This document shows positions 6,943 to 10,067 of a stretch of 10,067 nucleotides of DNA, in pieces. Each line of letters begins with the position of its first letter. Position 1 is the first letter of the stretch. The stretch lies in contig DTZQ01000301.1 in assembly GCA_012961305.1 (NCBI GenBank), positions 1 through 10,067 of the forward strand, read 5' to 3'. Both the position numbers and the translations under genes were made by a program. The stretch is from Armatimonadota bacterium. GTDB lineage: Bacteria; Armatimonadota; UBA10988; DTZQ01. The notes below the pieces were generated by a model that made no database searches, was not told where the DNA came from, and was given only the letters and a program-made list of their open reading frames with translations.

Positions 6943-7855
6943 AGAATCCGGGCAGTTCCGATTCCCGCAAAGTTTTTAAGGCCTGCAGACCAGCAGGAGC
7001 CAGGAGCACTATGAACAGAGCGGGGAAGATAAAAAGCACCAGCGGTATCATCATCTTGGTGGGTGCCTTTTGAGCCTGCTCTCGAGCGCGCTGGGCACGC
7101 AATCGGCGCATTTGCTCTGCGTGGGCCCGGAGCACATTGCCAATGCTTACCCCCAGGCGGTCGGCCTGCACAATGGCCGTAGCCAAGGTATTAACCTCCT
7201 CCACCCCGGTCCGGTCCCCCAAATCACGCAGGGCCTCCACCCGCGGACGTCCCATGCGGATTTCCTGCACCGTGCGCAGCAGTTCATCCCCCATGGGCCC
7301 CCGATAGCGCTGGCCCACTCGGTCCATGGCTTGGTCGAAACCCAAACCCGCCTCTACGGCGATAGTAAGCAGGTCCAGCACATCGGGCAAGGTTTTGCGA
7401 ATCAATTTCTGGCGCTTACGCACCAGGGCACCAACAATGAAGGATAAGGACATGTATCCCAGTCCCATCAGGACCAGGCCATTAAGGGGATATAACCACA
7501 GAGGGATGCCCAGGTGGAGGAAACTGTTGAGGGTGATAAGGAAGAACAGGCCGAAACCAGGGGCCAGGAGCATTAGGAAGACGCGAATGCCCAGAATTTG
7601 CCGCAGGGTAAGCCCTCCCGGGAAGCCGGCCTGGGCCAATTTGCGGCGAATGTCCTCTTTCTGGGCAACCGAGGTAATAGCACTGCCAATGCCCTGGAAG
7701 CGAGCAATCAGGGGTCGCACTACCCGTTCCAAAAATGGTCGCTGTTGGAGCCGCTGCTCTCGGGACCTATACTCCTGTAACCCCCCTCCCATCGTTCCCA
7801 AACGGTGCTGTAGGCGCTCAATAGGCCGACGTCGGCGCGCAAAAGACCGAGCCAT
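6941..7855 (-). CDS. tadC: TadC-type Tad pilus platform protein (T2SSF domain)
   Basis: Second inner-membrane platform protein of the Tad pilus, 304 residues, expected to pair with TadB. Residues 1-60 form a basic, arginine-rich cytoplasmic extension. Membrane segments lie at about 88-108, 117-146 and 269-290. The T2SSF domain spans about 155-288, with LPDVLDLLTIAVEAGLGF (156-173), NTLATAIVQADRLGVSIG (222-239), and the characteristic TadC end QAQKAPTKMMIPLVLFIFPA (260-279). Length and layout match TadC family members. The ATG at 7855 has a strong AGGAGG 8 nt upstream. It is separated from tadB by 47 nt and is followed 11 nt later by the DUF192 gene. Confidence 0.93.
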   Translation of the reverse strand: MARSFARRRRPIERLQHRLGTMGGGLQEYRSREQRLQQRPFLERVVRPLIARFQGIGSAITSVAQKEDIRRKLAQAGFPGGLTLRQILGIRVFLMLLAPGFGLFFLITLNSFLHLGIPLWLYPLNGLVLMGLGYMSLSFIVGALVRKRQKLIRKTLPDVLDLLTIAVEAGLGFDQAMDRVGQRYRGPMGDELLRTVQEIRMGRPRVEALRDLGDRTGVEEVNTLATAIVQADRLGVSIGNVLRAHAEQMRRLRAQRAREQAQKAPTKMMIPLVLFIFPALFIVLLAPAGLQALKTLRESELPGF

Positions 7856-7863
7856 GGATATTT

Positions 7864-7869
7864 CCTCCT
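7864..7869 (-). promoter_or_regulatory. Strong ribosome binding site of tadC
   Basis: A perfect AGGAGG on the minus strand lies 8 nt before the tadC ATG. It sits in the 47-nt gap after tadB. The gap also holds a small hairpin (arms 7875-7880 and 7886-7891, 5-nt loop) with no T-run, so I do not call a terminator there. Confidence 0.7.
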
Positions 7870-7902
7870 CTCGCAGATGGGTTTACCATCTCCTTCCTTA
7901 CC

Positions 7903-8934
7903 TCAAATCTCTATGCTCACAATTCGCTGGATGACGAAGAACCCCACTATCTCGCTGACCACTCCGTAGCCTACAATCCAGGGGCCGTAGGGCCCATATT
8001 CTCGGGTGTTAAAAAGCGGTTCCAACCAAGGACGCTCCGCTCCCGAAGCCTTGGATATGACCGTAAGCATAATAGCCAGACCAATGGGCAACATGGCAAG
8101 AATAATGCCCGAGAGCCGCCCTTGGGCGGTAAGGGCACTGATTTCCGCTCGAATGCGAACCCGCTCCCGAATGGTTTCCGAAATGGTAGTCAGGATTTCC
8201 GAAAGGTTACCTCCCACCTGCTGGGAAATGAGAATGGAAGCGACTGCCAATTCCAAATCCGCACTTTGCACCCTTCGGACCATGCCCTCGAAAGCCTCGG
8301 CCCAGGGCGCTCCCAAGTTGACCTCCTGTATCACCTTGGCAAACTCTTCCGAAATGGGGGGCATTCCTTCCCGGGCAATCATCTCCATCGCCTGCTGAAA
8401 GCCATAGCCGGCCCGGATGGAGTTGGCCATCATCATAAAAGTATCGGCCAACTGCTGTTCGAAGGTTCGTATCCAACGGTTGGCCAGAAATCGCACGTAG
8501 AACAGGGGTAGGACAAATATTCCCCCTGCCACCACCAAGGCAATAAACCAACTGATGAACCAGGCCAAAGGAATGAAGACCACCAGGGCCAGTATGGTAG
8601 AGAAGTAAAGTACTTCCGAGGCTCGCCAGTTGGAACCAATGCGGGTCAGGTCACTGGCCAGGTTGTTGAGGAACTGAATGCGCGTATTGGCCAACCATTT
8701 GGAAAGGAGGGGCAGGAGGTCATTTTGCCGGCGCCGTCTCCGCTGCTTCTCTTCCTCCCGGGGACGCAATTCCCCCAGTACTCGGTCCAGGGCCGTACGT
8801 GGTTTGACCACAAAGGTATCCAACCGAGTTTTCATGGGGTCGGAGGGGGCCGAAAACATCTGTTTAAGGCCAATGCCGATGCAAACCAGACACACCACCC
8901 CGATCCCCATCAGCAAGGCAGTTAGCAAGTCCAT
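7903..8934 (-). CDS. tadB: TadB-type Tad pilus platform protein (T2SSF domain)
   Basis: Inner-membrane platform protein of the Tad pilus, partner of TadC and of the CpaF ATPase. It is 343 residues from the ATG at 8934. There is an N-terminal membrane segment (about 3-23), then a basic cytoplasmic stretch with RRRRR near 65-69, paired membrane segments at about 110-150, the T2SSF domain (about 160-290) with LADTFMMMANSIRAGYGF (162-179) and QQVGGNLSEIL (238-248), a membrane segment at about 275-295, and a last one at about 320-338. This is the typical TadB layout. The longer reading from 8967 would overlap cpaF. The ATG at 8934 is preferred because GAGGGAG lies 6 nt before it and the protein then begins directly with the expected hydrophobic segment. 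It follows cpaF by 13 nt, so the two are very probably cotranscribed. Confidence 0.93.
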   Translation of the reverse strand: MDLLTALLMGIGVVCLVCIGIGLKQMFSAPSDPMKTRLDTFVVKPRTALDRVLGELRPREEEKQRRRRRQNDLLPLLSKWLANTRIQFLNNLASDLTRIGSNWRASEVLYFSTILALVVFIPLAWFISWFIALVVAGGIFVLPLFYVRFLANRWIRTFEQQLADTFMMMANSIRAGYGFQQAMEMIAREGMPPISEEFAKVIQEVNLGAPWAEAFEGMVRRVQSADLELAVASILISQQVGGNLSEILTTISETIRERVRIRAEISALTAQGRLSGIILAMLPIGLAIMLTVISKASGAERPWLEPLFNTREYGPYGPWIVGYGVVSEIVGFFVIQRIVSIEI

Positions 8935-8940
8935 GACTAT

Positions 8941-8947
8941 CTCCCTC
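8941..8947 (-). promoter_or_regulatory. Ribosome binding site fixing the tadB start
   Basis: On the minus strand GAGGGAG lies directly after the cpaF TGA (8948-8950) and 6 nt before the ATG at 8934. It supports the short tadB reading over the in-frame start at 8967 and suggests that tadB translation is coupled to termination of cpaF. Confidence 0.7.

Positions 8948-10067
<1,120 letters not shown>

Noticed and set aside
7875..7891. Hairpin between tadB and tadC as a terminator
   Set aside because: The stem is only 6 bp and there is no T-run after it on the minus strand; the genes belong together functionally.

Overview
The window is one continuous stretch of minus-strand genes, read from right to left. 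It is GC-rich and consists almost entirely of closely packed protein-coding sequence. Eight genes follow each other with gaps of at most about 47 nt, and one pair overlaps. I see no tRNA, rRNA, insertion sequence or CRISPR array. The CpaF/TadB/TadC set with a DUF192 gene behind it, followed by GT4 glycosyltransferases and a long MurJ-like flippase, fits a bacterium such as a Chloroflexota (Anaerolineae-like) member. That assignment is an inference from gene style only and is not proven by any marker here.

Right part (about 6930-10067): the inner-membrane motor of a Tad (Flp-type) pilus. A CpaF/TadA-type ATPase, cut by the window edge at its N-terminus, is followed by the TadB and TadC platform proteins. 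No Flp pilin, prepilin peptidase, TadZ, secretin or TadE-like gene is in view. Those would have to lie upstream (right of the window) or elsewhere.

Middle (6579-6929): a small DUF192 protein whose Shine-Dalgarno sequence overlaps the tadC stop codon, linking it to the Tad genes by translation.

Left part (164-6533): a glycan-assembly block of two GT4 glycosyltransferases (overlapping genes), a 934-residue MurJ/MviN-superfamily flippase starting 1 nt after the second transferase, and a third GT4 glycosyltransferase. The transferases would extend a lipid-linked or other acceptor glycan on the cytoplasmic face, and the flippase would move a lipid-linked product across the membrane. No initiating sugar-phosphate transferase, polymerase or ligase is visible.

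The most unusual object is the flippase. It carries a soluble region of about 315 residues, built of two related beta-rich domains, between its penultimate and last membrane segments, where it should face the outside. It has two additional membrane segments in the middle. It also lacks most of the charged residues known to be essential in E. coli MurJ. I read it as a divergent glycolipid flippase with a built-in extracytoplasmic carbohydrate-binding-like module, working with the neighbouring transferases rather than as the housekeeping lipid II flippase. The co-directional run from Tad motor to glycan genes raises the possibility that pilus assembly and surface glycan (or pilin glycosylation) are expressed together.
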